Shown: positions 1 through 5,716, counted from the first letter of the stretch. The stretch is 7,882 bases of DNA from Candidatus Falkowiibacteriota bacterium (GCA_027020105.1 JALUVW010000098.1:1-7882); one strand, 5' to 3'. Notes: a model not told the origin generated them from the sequence alone. Translations and numbers: made by a program.

Positions 1-58
1 TAAAAGGCTCTTAAATTAAGGTAAATTATTTATTAAATTTCTTTTCACTCCACCCAAA

Positions 59-131
59 TTTTATTTATTCTTTTCTTTTTAATTTAATAAGGTAAAATAA
101 ATAAAACTTCTGATATTCCGAAACGTTGTAC
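59..131 (+). other. 3' half of an attC-like recombination site, truncated by window start
   Basis: An 11-bp perfect inverted repeat (TTTTATTTATT at 59-69 with AATAAATAAAA at 96-106) is followed directly by CTTCT (107-111), then 13 bases ending in AAC, then GTTGTAC (125-131). The complete site at 1003-1146 has the same layout: hairpin ending at 1121, CTTCT at 1122-1126, 13 bases ending in AAC, and GTTACGC at 1140. From the last base of the hairpin arm to the G of GTT the distance is 19 in both. The hairpin arms share no sequence, yet each pairs perfectly, which suggests conserved structure. The expected 5' half would lie left of base 1, because the complete site is 144 bases long. The GTT-terminal motif departs from the classical GTTRRRY consensus, so this is an inference from structure and comparison. 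Confidence 0.55.
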
Positions 132-185
132 GAAATAGCCAGAAATTTTTTCTTTACTTTTTTAGACTTTTTTGGTAATATTATT

Positions 186-215
186 TTAAAGGTCGAACAT
201 AACTTGTGATATAAT
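186..215 (+). promoter_or_regulatory. Extended -10 promoter for the cassette gene
   Basis: TATAAT at 210-215 is a perfect -10 hexamer and is preceded by TG at 207-208 with one base between, giving a full extended -10 (TGATATAAT). The -35 is weak (TTAAAG at 186-191, spacing 18), as is usual when the extended -10 is good. Transcription would start near 222, leaving a leader of about 24 bases before the ATG at 246. A promoter inside the unit would let it be expressed wherever it is inserted. Confidence 0.6.
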
Positions 216-245
216 TTAATCAGTTTAATAATTAATAGAAACACT

Positions 246-947
246 ATGGGAAACAAATTAGAAATGGGTAGCCAAATACCCGAAAAAAATGAAAATGATA
301 TAGTCAACACGAAGATTAAAAAAATGGAATTAGAATTAAACAATAGAAATTCTGAAATTAATAAACTTGAAAGTGAGCTAAAAGAGAAAAGTTCAGAAAT
401 TAAAAGATTGGAAGACGAATTATTGAAAATGGGAATAATTAGAGTAAGAAAAGAAACGTATCATCATTCAAATGTGGCTCCAGGATACCGCAACCCCAGT
501 ATAAGTTATGAGTATGGGAAACCAAGTGATTATACATTTAATAGTGAGCAGGGTCAAGGATACACAAGCTGGAAATATTTTCAAGAAACAAGTCCAGACA
601 AAAACCTTGATCTATCTAATTATAACCAAGGCGAAGTTGAAAGAATTGTTACGGAGATCAATAAACTTAAAAATGAGATTGTTGGCATTGAGACTGATCT
701 AAAAGAAAAAATCAACACCCTTGGAGAATTAAATAGAGATATTGCTTTACTCAAAAGGATAGCAGAAAAATCAAAAGAAGGTAAAATTGAATTAAGAAAA
801 GAAACGTATCATCATTCAAATGTGGCTCCAGGATACCGCAACCCCAGCATAAGTTATGAAAAGATTTCTTCAATGGACGCATTTCAGAGAATTAAATCCG
901 GAGAACAGGGCTCCGGTTATACTAGTTGGAAATATTTTATTAGTTAG
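246..947 (+). CDS. Orphan coiled-coil protein with two tyrosine-rich repeats
   Basis: I do not recognise this 233-residue protein. It is built as two successive modules, each a charged coiled-coil (about residues 15-62 and 128-182, rich in Glu/Lys/Leu/Ile heptads) followed by a conserved block. The block is 22 residues (68-89 and 184-205) running from RKETYHHSN through VAPGYRNP to SISYE, identical in both copies. A further short shared motif, EQGxGYTSWKYF, follows at 101-112 and 220-231. The second copy of that motif ends two residues before the C-terminus. There is no signal peptide, membrane segment or cysteine pair, so it is probably cytosolic and oligomeric. The ATG at 246 lacks a clear Shine-Dalgarno sequence, and Met7 (ATG at 264) is an alternative start with no better one. 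The gene lies between two attC-like sites and has its own extended -10 promoter. Function is unknown. The coding reality is supported by the in-frame repeat conservation. Confidence 0.8.
   Translation: MGNKLEMGSQIPEKNENDIVNTKIKKMELELNNRNSEINKLESELKEKSSEIKRLEDELLKMGIIRVRKETYHHSNVAPGYRNPSISYEYGKPSDYTFNSEQGQGYTSWKYFQETSPDKNLDLSNYNQGEVERIVTEINKLKNEIVGIETDLKEKINTLGELNRDIALLKRIAEKSKEGKIELRKETYHHSNVAPGYRNPSISYEKISSMDAFQRIKSGEQGSGYTSWKYFIS
445..511 (+). repeat. 67-bp intragenic direct repeat, copy 1
   Basis: This stretch matches 793-859 at 66 of 67 bases; the only difference is T500 versus C848. The offset is 348 bases, exactly 116 codons, so both copies are read in the same frame. It encodes the RKETYHHSN...SISYE block. 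Identity stops sharply at both ends. Confidence 0.95.
793..859 (+). repeat. 67-bp intragenic direct repeat, copy 2
   Basis: This is the second copy of the repeat at 445-511, with a single synonymous difference (AGT to AGC, Ser). The paired downstream motif EQGxGYTSWKYF differs in 7 of its 12 codons between the two modules, 6 of them silently. The near-perfect DNA identity here is therefore not explained by protein conservation alone. Confidence 0.95.
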
Positions 948-1002
948 CTGGTATAATAAATTGCCAAAAAAGTAATAAGGAATAGAAATTTCTGGCTACA
1001 GC

Positions 1003-1146
1003 ACATAACAGCGTGTATGCGGTTCAAGAAAAAGTGCGTTAATGATTTTCAGAGATTGCACTTTTTCTTTCACACAAATTTCGCCTCCTCTATAAATACA
1101 ACAAGAAGGAAGTCGGCGAAACTTCTCATACACGTGAACGTTACGC
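1003..1146 (+). other. attC-like integron recombination site
   Basis: The outer ends are ACATAAC (1003-1009) and GTTACGC (1140-1146). The AAC/GTT core is complementary and most neighbouring positions pair. Inside these, CGTGTATG (1012-1019) pairs perfectly with CATACACG (1127-1134). Unpaired spacers of 2 bases (1010-1011) and 5 bases (1135-1139) separate arms and ends, an asymmetry like that between the simple-site spacers of attC. The enclosed part forms two perfect hairpins: AAGAAAAAGTGC/GCACTTTTTCTT (1026-1037/1058-1069) and TTTCGCC/GGCGAAA (1079-1085/1115-1121). At 144 bases it is at or just above the usual upper length of attC sites. The R'' and R' boxes do not fit RYYYAAC/GTTRRRY at every base. 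The presence of a matching half-site on the other side of the gene is the strongest support. An alternative is a structured RNA or another hairpin-ended mobile element. Confidence 0.55.
1026..1070 (+). terminator. Terminator-like hairpin inside the attC-like site
   Basis: A perfect 12-bp stem (AAGAAAAAGTGC with GCACTTTTTCTT) encloses a 20-base loop. The right arm is U-rich in the transcript, and the hairpin lies 78 bases after the stop of the cassette gene, so it could end that transcript. The loop is long and there is no T-run beyond the stem, so termination is uncertain. Its main role may be in the folded recombination site. Confidence 0.35.
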
Positions 1147-1197
1147 GATAAATTTTAAAAATTGAAAAAACGGCACAAAAAATTTTGTAAAAACTTT

Positions 1198-1256
1198 CGG
1201 CGAGCGGGCAAAAATCGGAGGGGTTCAAGGGGAGGAAAATTTTTACCCGCGAGCCG
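1198..1256. repeat. Long imperfect inverted repeat
   Basis: The arms are CGGCGAGCGGGCAAAAAT (1198-1215) and ATTTTTACCCGCGAGCCG (1239-1256). They pair at 14 of 18 positions, with a three-base internal mismatch and one G-U type pair. The 23-base loop is purine-rich with two GGGG runs. The structure follows the attC-like site and has no assigned function. Confidence 0.7.
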
Positions 1257-1259
1257 TCA

Positions 1260-1282
1260 GCAAAATTGCGAAGTAATTTTGC
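1260..1282. repeat. Perfect 8-bp hairpin
   Basis: GCAAAATT (1260-1267) and AATTTTGC (1275-1282) enclose the 7-base loop GCGAAGT. No T-run follows on either strand, so it is not an obvious terminator. Confidence 0.7.
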
Positions 1283-1351
1283 GCCAATCAACGCCTGGAC
1301 TTTACTCAAAGAAGGTTCGGATTTTGTCCAATAAATATCGCCATTATCACG

Positions 1352-1378
1352 AAAAAAAGCGCTAAAACGCTTTTTTTT
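1352..1378. terminator. Bidirectional intrinsic terminator
   Basis: AAAAAAAGCG (1352-1361) pairs with CGCTTTTTTT (1368-1377) around a 6-base loop, and the T-run extends to eight with further T's after one G. Because the stem base is A-run/T-run, it can act on transcripts from both strands. On the + strand it ends anything read from the left and insulates the next gene. No minus-strand gene is seen nearby that would need it. Confidence 0.65.
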
Positions 1379-1382
1379 GTTT

Positions 1383-1432
1383 TTGGCGCTTGCGGATGGC
1401 GTTCGCGAGCGGACTTTTCGCTTTCGCGCCAA
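1383..1432. repeat. Inverted repeat TTGGCGC/GCGCCAA before polA
   Basis: TTGGCGC (1383-1389) is matched by GCGCCAA (1426-1432), enclosing a GC-rich stretch full of CGC/GCG. A further GCGCCAA copy lies at 1281-1287. The element sits just upstream of the candidate polA promoter. It could be a protein-binding site or a remnant repeat; the sequence does not decide. Confidence 0.4.
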
Positions 1433-1433
1433 T

Positions 1434-1464
1434 TTGATTATTAATATTATCTATGGTGTAATAT
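1434..1464 (+). promoter_or_regulatory. Weak candidate promoter for polA
   Basis: TTGATT (1434-1439) could serve as -35. Two candidate -10 hexamers follow: TATTAT at 1445-1450, too close for that -35, and TAATAT at 1459-1464, spacing 19. With the latter the transcript would begin almost at the ATG (1469) and be leaderless. This is compatible with the absence of a Shine-Dalgarno sequence but speculative. The terminator at 1352-1378 makes a promoter here necessary. Confidence 0.3.
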
Positions 1465-1468
1465 AGGT

Positions 1469-4363
1469 ATGGCTGAAGGAAAAAACAACCGCCGCGGCGG
1501 CGGGAGAAAAAAATTGATTATAATAGACGGCAACGCTTTGATTCATCGGAGTTTTCACGCTTTGCCGCCGACCATGGCGACCAAGAAGGGTGAAATGGTT
1601 AATGCCGTGTACGGTTTTACCGCGGCGTTGCTTAAGGCGATTCGCGAGTTTAAGCCGGAGTATGTTGTTTTGGCCTTGGACAAGAAGGGCCCGACTTTCA
1701 GGCATAAGGAATATAAGGAATATAAAGCGACAAGAATAAAGCAGCCCGATGAATTATATTCGCAAATACCGAGGGTAAAAGAAATAGCCAAGGCGTTTGG
1801 AATCCCGATTTTTGAAAAGTCCGGGCTGGAGGCGGATGATTTAATCGGGACAATCGCCGCCAAGGTGAATGGCGATGTTGAAAAAATTATTCTGACGGGA
1901 GACTTGGACACATTGCAATTAATCAATAAACACACGAAAGTTTATACGATGAGCAGGGGACTGTCTGACGGCGTTGTTTATGACGAGGCGGCCGTTCGCG
2001 CGCGATACGGTCTCGCGCCGGACCAAATGATAGATTACAAGGCGTTGCGCGGCGACCCGTCGGACAATATTCCGGGAGTAAGGGGAATCGGGGAGAAGAC
2101 GGCGGTTGAACTTCTGCGGCTGTTTAAAACGCTTGACGGAGTGTATAAAGAAGTTGAAAGTTATAAAGTTCATAAAGCTATAAAGCCTAAAATTAAGCCG
2201 CGGATTATTGAACTGTTAAGGCAGCGCAAGAAAGACGCGTATTTAAGCAAAAAGTTGGCGACGATTAAGCGTGACGCCGAGATTGGCTTTAAGTTGGAGA
2301 ACGCTCGGTTCGGGGATTTTGACAAGCGGGCCGTTGTCCGGCTGTTTAGCGAGCTGGAGTTTAAGTCGCTTTTGGCGAGAGCGCGGGATTTAGACAACAG
2401 GCGACAGGCAACGGACGGCGGGCGGCGGGACGAAAGCGCGGAGGATAAATTTGAGAGGAATAAAAGATTGTTTAAATATCGGTTGGTGGACAATGACAAG
2501 AAGTTTAAATCGTTTTTGAGCAAATTGAAAAAGCAAAAAGAATTTACTTTTGATACCGAAACCTCGTCTTTTGACCCGTTGACAGCGGACTTGCTTGGCG
2601 TTAGTTTCGCGTGGAGAGAGGGAGAGGCATATTATGTGAAAGTTGAAAGTCAAAAGTTGAAAGTTGAAAGCGAAGGAGACAATTTGTTTAATTATAAAGT
2701 TAGCTCGGAACTCGGTTCCGGGTGCCCGGAACCGAGTTCCGGTTCGGCTGGGAATAAATGGCTGGAAGAGCTAAGGCCGATATTTGAGGATGAAAAAATT
2801 AAAAAATTCGGGCATAATGTTAAATTTGACATCAAGGTAATGAATAATAACGGCGTGGAAGCGCGAGGCGCGGAGTTTGACACCATGGTCGCTTCTTATC
2901 TTTTAAATCCGGGGACGCGCCAGCATAATTTGGACTCGGTAACTTTTACGGAGCTGGGATTTGAAAAAATAAGCAAAGAAGATTTGTTGGGAAAGGGCAA
3001 AAATAAAATAACTTTCGGCGAGGTGGAAACCGAAAAATTAAGTTTATATTCATGCGAGGACGCCGATTTCACCCATCGGCTGGTCAAAAAACTGGAAAAG
3101 CGGTTAAAAGAAAACAAGTTGGATAGATTGTTTAAAGAATTGGAAATGCCGCTTGTTCCGGTGTTGGCCAAGATGGAAAACAACGGCATTAAAATAGACA
3201 GCGAGTTTTTGGGCAAAATAAAAAAAGAGGTTGACGGTGAAATTAAGAAATTGGCGGAAAAAATAAAAAAAATGGCCGATTCGGAGTTTAACATCAATTC
3301 CACGCAGCAGCTGCGGAAGATTTTGTTTGAGAAATTAAAGATTCCGTCGGAAGGCGTCGCGAAAAACAAGACCGGTTTTTCCACGTCCGCCGAAGACTTG
3401 GAAAAATTAAAAGATTCGCACCCGATTATCCGCCATATTCAAAAATACCGCGAATTAACCAAATTGGCGTACACCTATATTGACGCTTTGCCGGAATTGG
3501 TGAACAAAAAAACCGGACGGCTCCATACCAGCTTTAATCAAACGGTAACCGCGACCGGACGGCTTTCTTCCAGCGAGCCGAATTTACAGAACATTCCCGC
3601 GCGCACGGCGTTGGGGCGCGAAATCCGCAAAGCGTTTATATCGGACAAAGGGCATAAATTGGTCGCCCTTGATTATTCCCAAATTGAATTGCGCTTGGCG
3701 GCCCATATGTCCGGCGACGCGAAAATGATAAAAGCGTTTAAGGAAGGCAAGGACATCCATACGGCGACGGCCGCGGAGATTAACGGCATAGAGCTTAACG
3801 AAGTTACTCCCCAAATGCGCCGCGAGGCAAAGGCGGTTAATTTCGGCGTATTGTACGGGCAGGGTCCGCGCGGTCTCGCGCGAAGCGCCGATATTCCTTA
3901 CGCCGCCGCCCGTGAATTCATAGACAATTATTTCAACAAATTCAAAGGGGTGAAAAAATTTATTGACGCCACAATCGCGAGCGCGCGAGAAAACGGATAC
4001 GTGGAAACCTTGTTCGGCCGCAGGCGTTATTTGCCGGAAATAAATTCGTCGGTGGCGATAATTAAAAAAGGAGCCGAAAGAATGGCGATAAACACGCCGT
4101 TGCAGGGCACGGCCGCGGATATGATTAAAAAAGCGATGATAGAAGCGCAAAGAACAATAAGCGAAGAATACGAGAATGACGGCGTAAAAATGCTTTTGCA
4201 GGTCCATGATGAGCTGGTTTTTGAAATTAAAAACGATAAAGTGGCAGAAGTGTCCGAAAAAATTAAAAAAATAATGGAAGAGGTGTTAAGGTTAAAGGTG
4301 CCGATCGTGGTTGACGCGAGCGCGGGGGAGAACTGGGGAGAGATGGAGCCGATTTTGAATTAA
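1469..4363 (+). CDS. polA: DNA polymerase I (5'-nuclease, proofreading, polymerase)
   Basis: This cytosolic repair and Okazaki-fragment-processing polymerase is 964 residues, slightly longer than the usual ~930. The 5'-nuclease domain (about 15-310) shows IIDGNALIH with Asp20, LEADDLIGT, ILTGDLDTLQL and the helix-hairpin-helix region GDPSDNIPGVRGIGEKTA. The 3'-5' exonuclease domain (about 345-545) keeps all three motifs: Asp362/Glu364 (DTE), Asn450-Asp454 (NVKFD) and Tyr527-Asp531 (YSCED). Proofreading should therefore be active. The polymerase domain keeps TGRLSSSEPNLQNIP, motif A with Asp735 (LDYSQIELR), motif B (RREAKAVNFGVLYG, Lys788, Phe792) and motif C (VHDE, Asp914/Glu915). The ATG at 1469 gives a basic Gly/Arg/Lys-rich tail of about 13 residues before the family start. 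No good Shine-Dalgarno precedes it. Oddities are two inserted sequences in the loop between Exo I and Exo II: a KVESQKLKVES simple repeat and a perfect palindrome. It is followed after 30 bases by murL. Confidence 0.97.
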   Translation: MAEGKNNRRGGGRKKLIIIDGNALIHRSFHALPPTMATKKGEMVNAVYGFTAALLKAIREFKPEYVVLALDKKGPTFRHKEYKEYKATRIKQPDELYSQIPRVKEIAKAFGIPIFEKSGLEADDLIGTIAAKVNGDVEKIILTGDLDTLQLINKHTKVYTMSRGLSDGVVYDEAAVRARYGLAPDQMIDYKALRGDPSDNIPGVRGIGEKTAVELLRLFKTLDGVYKEVESYKVHKAIKPKIKPRIIELLRQRKKDAYLSKKLATIKRDAEIGFKLENARFGDFDKRAVVRLFSELEFKSLLARARDLDNRRQATDGGRRDESAEDKFERNKRLFKYRLVDNDKKFKSFLSKLKKQKEFTFDTETSSFDPLTADLLGVSFAWREGEAYYVKVESQKLKVESEGDNLFNYKVSSELGSGCPEPSSGSAGNKWLEELRPIFEDEKIKKFGHNVKFDIKVMNNNGVEARGAEFDTMVASYLLNPGTRQHNLDSVTFTELGFEKISKEDLLGKGKNKITFGEVETEKLSLYSCEDADFTHRLVKKLEKRLKENKLDRLFKELEMPLVPVLAKMENNGIKIDSEFLGKIKKEVDGEIKKLAEKIKKMADSEFNINSTQQLRKILFEKLKIPSEGVAKNKTGFSTSAEDLEKLKDSHPIIRHIQKYRELTKLAYTYIDALPELVNKKTGRLHTSFNQTVTATGRLSSSEPNLQNIPARTALGREIRKAFISDKGHKLVALDYSQIELRLAAHMSGDAKMIKAFKEGKDIHTATAAEINGIELNEVTPQMRREAKAVNFGVLYGQGPRGLARSADIPYAAAREFIDNYFNKFKGVKKFIDATIASARENGYVETLFGRRRYLPEINSSVAIIKKGAERMAINTPLQGTAADMIKKAMIEAQRTISEEYENDGVKMLLQVHDELVFEIKNDKVAEVSEKIKKIMEEVLRLKVPIVVDASAGENWGEMEPILN
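2639..2670 (+). repeat. Short tandem AGTTGAAAG repeats inside polA
   Basis: AGTTGAAAG occurs three times (2641-2649, 2655-2663, 2662-2670) and is read as KVESQKLKVES. A related stretch, GTTGAAAGTTATAAAGTT at 2153-2170, lies in the 5'-nuclease part of the same gene, and TATAAAGTT recurs at 2693-2701. The exonuclease copy sits between Exo I and Exo II, where the family has a variable surface loop. It looks like low-complexity DNA that expanded in-frame. Confidence 0.75.
2706..2741. repeat. 36-bp perfect palindrome inserted in polA
   Basis: The arms CGGAACTCGGTTCCGGG (2706-2722) and CCCGGAACCGAGTTCCG (2725-2741) pair perfectly around a 2-base centre TG. It is read in-frame as SELGSGCPEPSSG, with GGG TGC CCG at the centre. 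It lies in the loop between Exo I and Exo II (about residues 413-425), away from catalytic residues. It is built like the element at 5805-5838 in murD: 17-base arms, core CGGGTRCCCG, same reading phase. Confidence 0.9.
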
Positions 4364-4391
4364 GATTTAAGAATTACGAATTAGGATTTAA
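4358..4391 (+). promoter_or_regulatory. polA-murL junction: direct repeat carrying stop codon and ribosome binding site
   Basis: AATTAAGATTTAA (4358-4370) and AATTAGGATTTAA (4379-4391) are direct repeats with one difference and a 21-base period. The first copy contains the polA stop codon TAA. The second contains AGGA (4383-4386), a good Shine-Dalgarno sequence 7 bases before the murL ATG at 4394. The single A-to-G difference is what creates the AGGA. The 30-base gap has no terminator, so polA and murL are probably cotranscribed. Confidence 0.6.
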
Positions 4392-4393
4392 TT

Positions 4394-5716
4394 ATGAGGC
4401 GCGAAGAATTTATTTTTGAAAAATATGAAGCCGACAAAGCCAAGGGTGAATTTCGTTTTTATTACAGTTTGGGCGGAGAGATTGATTTTGTTGAAAAATT
4501 ATCCGTTGACCGCGAGAGCGTTATCTGGAAGAATGTTAACCGTGAATTATTGGACGCGGTGTTGTTTAATTCGCATTTGATGCTCGGGATCAGTTATTGG
4601 AAAACGTATTGCCCCGAGAAAATCACGGTTAACAGCGGAAAACTGAATAAGGAGCAGGCTGAATTTTGGAACAAGCTTTACACTAACGGCTTGGGCGAAT
4701 TTTTTTATAAAAACAAAATTGATTTCAGGGGGCTGGTAAAGTTTCCTTATTCGGGCCATAAAACGGTTTCCGTTAAATTTAAAGCGAAAGACAGAGCGAT
4801 TGTTCCTTTCGGCGGAGGCAAAGATTCCGCGGTAACGGCGGAATTGTTAAAAAGAAATAAAAACGATTTTATCTTGTTCGGTTTGAACACGAGCCGCGTT
4901 CAGCGCCAAGCGGCGAAAATAGCCGGCAAAAAAACCGTTATCATAAAAAGGGAGTTGGACAAGGGGCTGTTTAAGCTGAATAAAGCGGGCGCTTACAACG
5001 GGCATATTCCGATAACGGCCGTGTATTCATTTGTTTCTTTGCTGGCCTCGGCGCTGTATAATTATAAGTACATTGTTTTTTCCAACGAGCAAAGCGCCAA
5101 TTACGGCAATTTAAAATATTTAAATCATATTGTTAACCATCAATACAGCAAAAGCTTTGAATTTGAAAATGATTTTCGCGCTTATTTGAAAAAATACATA
5201 TCGCCGGATATTGTGTATTTCAGTTTGTTGCGGCCGTTTTCAGAATTCAAAATCGCCGAATTGTTTTCCGAGCATAAAAAATATTTTGATTGTTTTTCCA
5301 GTTGCAACCGCAATTTTACGATAAACGGGAAGAGCGAAAAAAGGTGGTGCGGAAAATGCCCGAAATGCGCTTTTGTTTTTTCGCAATTATCCGCGTTTGT
5401 CCCAAAGAAAGAATTGATAAAAATATTCGGCAAAAATTTATATCAAGATAAAAAATTATTAAACCTTTTTTTGGAGCTGTGGGGAGAGAAAAAAATAAAG
5501 CCGTTTGATTGCGTCGGCGAGGAAGAGGAAGTTTTACGCGCCTCGTACGCGGCCCTTAACGCGAAGGAATATGACAACGATTATATAATAAATTATTTTA
5601 AGAGCAATATTTTGCCCAAACGGAAAGATATGGCAAAGAAATTTAAGAAGGAGCCGGGGCAAAGCCGAGAGCATAATATACCGACGGAATTTACAAGAAT
5701 TATTAAAAATTTATGA
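4394..5716 (+). CDS. murL: MurL-like UDP-MurNAc-L-Ala-L-Glu epimerase
   Basis: A 440-residue cytosolic enzyme that I assign to the MurL family. The characterised Xanthomonas MurL uses ATP and Mg2+ to invert the terminal L-Glu of UDP-MurNAc-L-Ala-L-Glu to D-Glu. Visible marks are a PP-loop-type ATP site VPFGGGKDS (GGGKDS at 140-145), SNEQSANYGN (230-239), NHQYSKSFEFE (from 248), the SSCNRNF stretch, WCGKCPKC (Trp318, Cys319, Cys322, Cys325) and KPFDCVGEEEE near the C-terminus. These and the length fit my memory of the family, which I could not check by search. The ATG at 4394 has AGGA 7 bases upstream. The gene overlaps murD by 4 bases (ATGA at 5713-5716), which suggests translational coupling and a shared pathway. 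An ATP-dependent PP-loop enzyme of another kind (tRNA modification or amidotransferase type) is the alternative, but the murD partner argues for MurL. Confidence 0.82.
   Translation: MRREEFIFEKYEADKAKGEFRFYYSLGGEIDFVEKLSVDRESVIWKNVNRELLDAVLFNSHLMLGISYWKTYCPEKITVNSGKLNKEQAEFWNKLYTNGLGEFFYKNKIDFRGLVKFPYSGHKTVSVKFKAKDRAIVPFGGGKDSAVTAELLKRNKNDFILFGLNTSRVQRQAAKIAGKKTVIIKRELDKGLFKLNKAGAYNGHIPITAVYSFVSLLASALYNYKYIVFSNEQSANYGNLKYLNHIVNHQYSKSFEFENDFRAYLKKYISPDIVYFSLLRPFSEFKIAELFSEHKKYFDCFSSCNRNFTINGKSEKRWCGKCPKCAFVFSQLSAFVPKKELIKIFGKNLYQDKKLLNLFLELWGEKKIKPFDCVGEEEEVLRASYAALNAKEYDNDYIINYFKSNILPKRKDMAKKFKKEPGQSREHNIPTEFTRIIKNL

Larger units (their letters stand above)
126..1140 (+). mobile_element. Putative integron gene cassette carrying one ORF
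   Basis: Integron integrases cut between G and TT in the core site. Taking the GTT at 125-127 and the GTT at 1140-1142 as the two cut points gives a 1015-bp unit. It holds a single ORF (246-947) reading toward the downstream attC-like site, which begins 55 bases after the stop codon. This is the classical cassette arrangement. The unit is clearly richer in A+T and uses AGA/AAA-type codons, while the polA-murL-murD block uses many GCG and CGC codons. That fits acquisition from elsewhere. No intI or attI is seen, so the unit could belong to an array extending left of the window or to an isolated cluster lacking an integrase. Confidence 0.5.
1147..1350 (+). other. Non-coding hairpin-rich spacer, possible small RNA
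   Basis: No credible gene lies here. The stretch holds an 18-base-arm imperfect stem-loop (1198-1256), a perfect 8-bp hairpin (1260-1282) and a small repeat pair TGGAC/GTCCA (1296-1300/1326-1330). It ends just before a strong terminator. A structured transcript ending at that terminator would explain the arrangement, but no clear promoter is seen, so this remains a possibility. The short basic ORF in the same stretch (TTG at 1162 to 1365) ends inside the terminator stem and runs through both hairpins, so I do not call it. Confidence 0.25.

Noticed and set aside
65..343. Minus-strand 92-residue ORF with hydrophobic start
   Set aside because: It overlaps the start of the repeat protein gene and the left attC-like half-site. 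Its hydrophobic look comes from T-rich, low-complexity DNA, and it has no recognisable domain.
508..702. Plus-strand 64-residue ORF inside the repeat protein gene
   Set aside because: It is an out-of-frame overlap lacking a start signal. The main frame is supported by the in-frame repeats.
445..859. CRISPR-like repeats
   Set aside because: There are only two copies, 67 bp long, 348 bases apart and in-frame within an ORF, so this is an intragenic duplication.
1003..1146. IS200/IS605-type transposon end or MITE
   Set aside because: These elements also have end hairpins, but no transposase is present. The two flanking sites have the same orientation with AAC...GTT ends, which fits attC better than paired left and right transposon ends. 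Not fully excluded.
1218..1236. G-quadruplex in the GGGG-containing loop
   Set aside because: Only two runs of four G and two short GG runs are present, so at best a weak two-layer quadruplex is possible. The loop of the surrounding stem is a sufficient description.
1162..1365. Plus-strand 67-residue basic ORF
   Set aside because: It starts at TTG, ends inside the terminator stem, is read through two hairpins, and has a composition typical of random AT/GC-biased translation.
1070..1432. Minus-strand 120-residue ORF upstream of polA
   Set aside because: It starts at TTG, runs through the terminator, three hairpins and the attC-like site, and has no start signal or family resemblance that I can name.
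3584..4207. Minus-strand 207-residue ORF within polA
   Set aside because: It is antisense to the polymerase motifs A, B and C, so it is a shadow of a conserved coding frame.
4394..5716. PP-loop tRNA-modification enzyme or asparagine synthase-like protein
   Set aside because: The GGGKDS loop alone would allow this. The additional SNEQSANYGN, NHQYSKS, WCGKCPKC and KPFDCVGEEEE blocks and the ATGA overlap with murD favour MurL.
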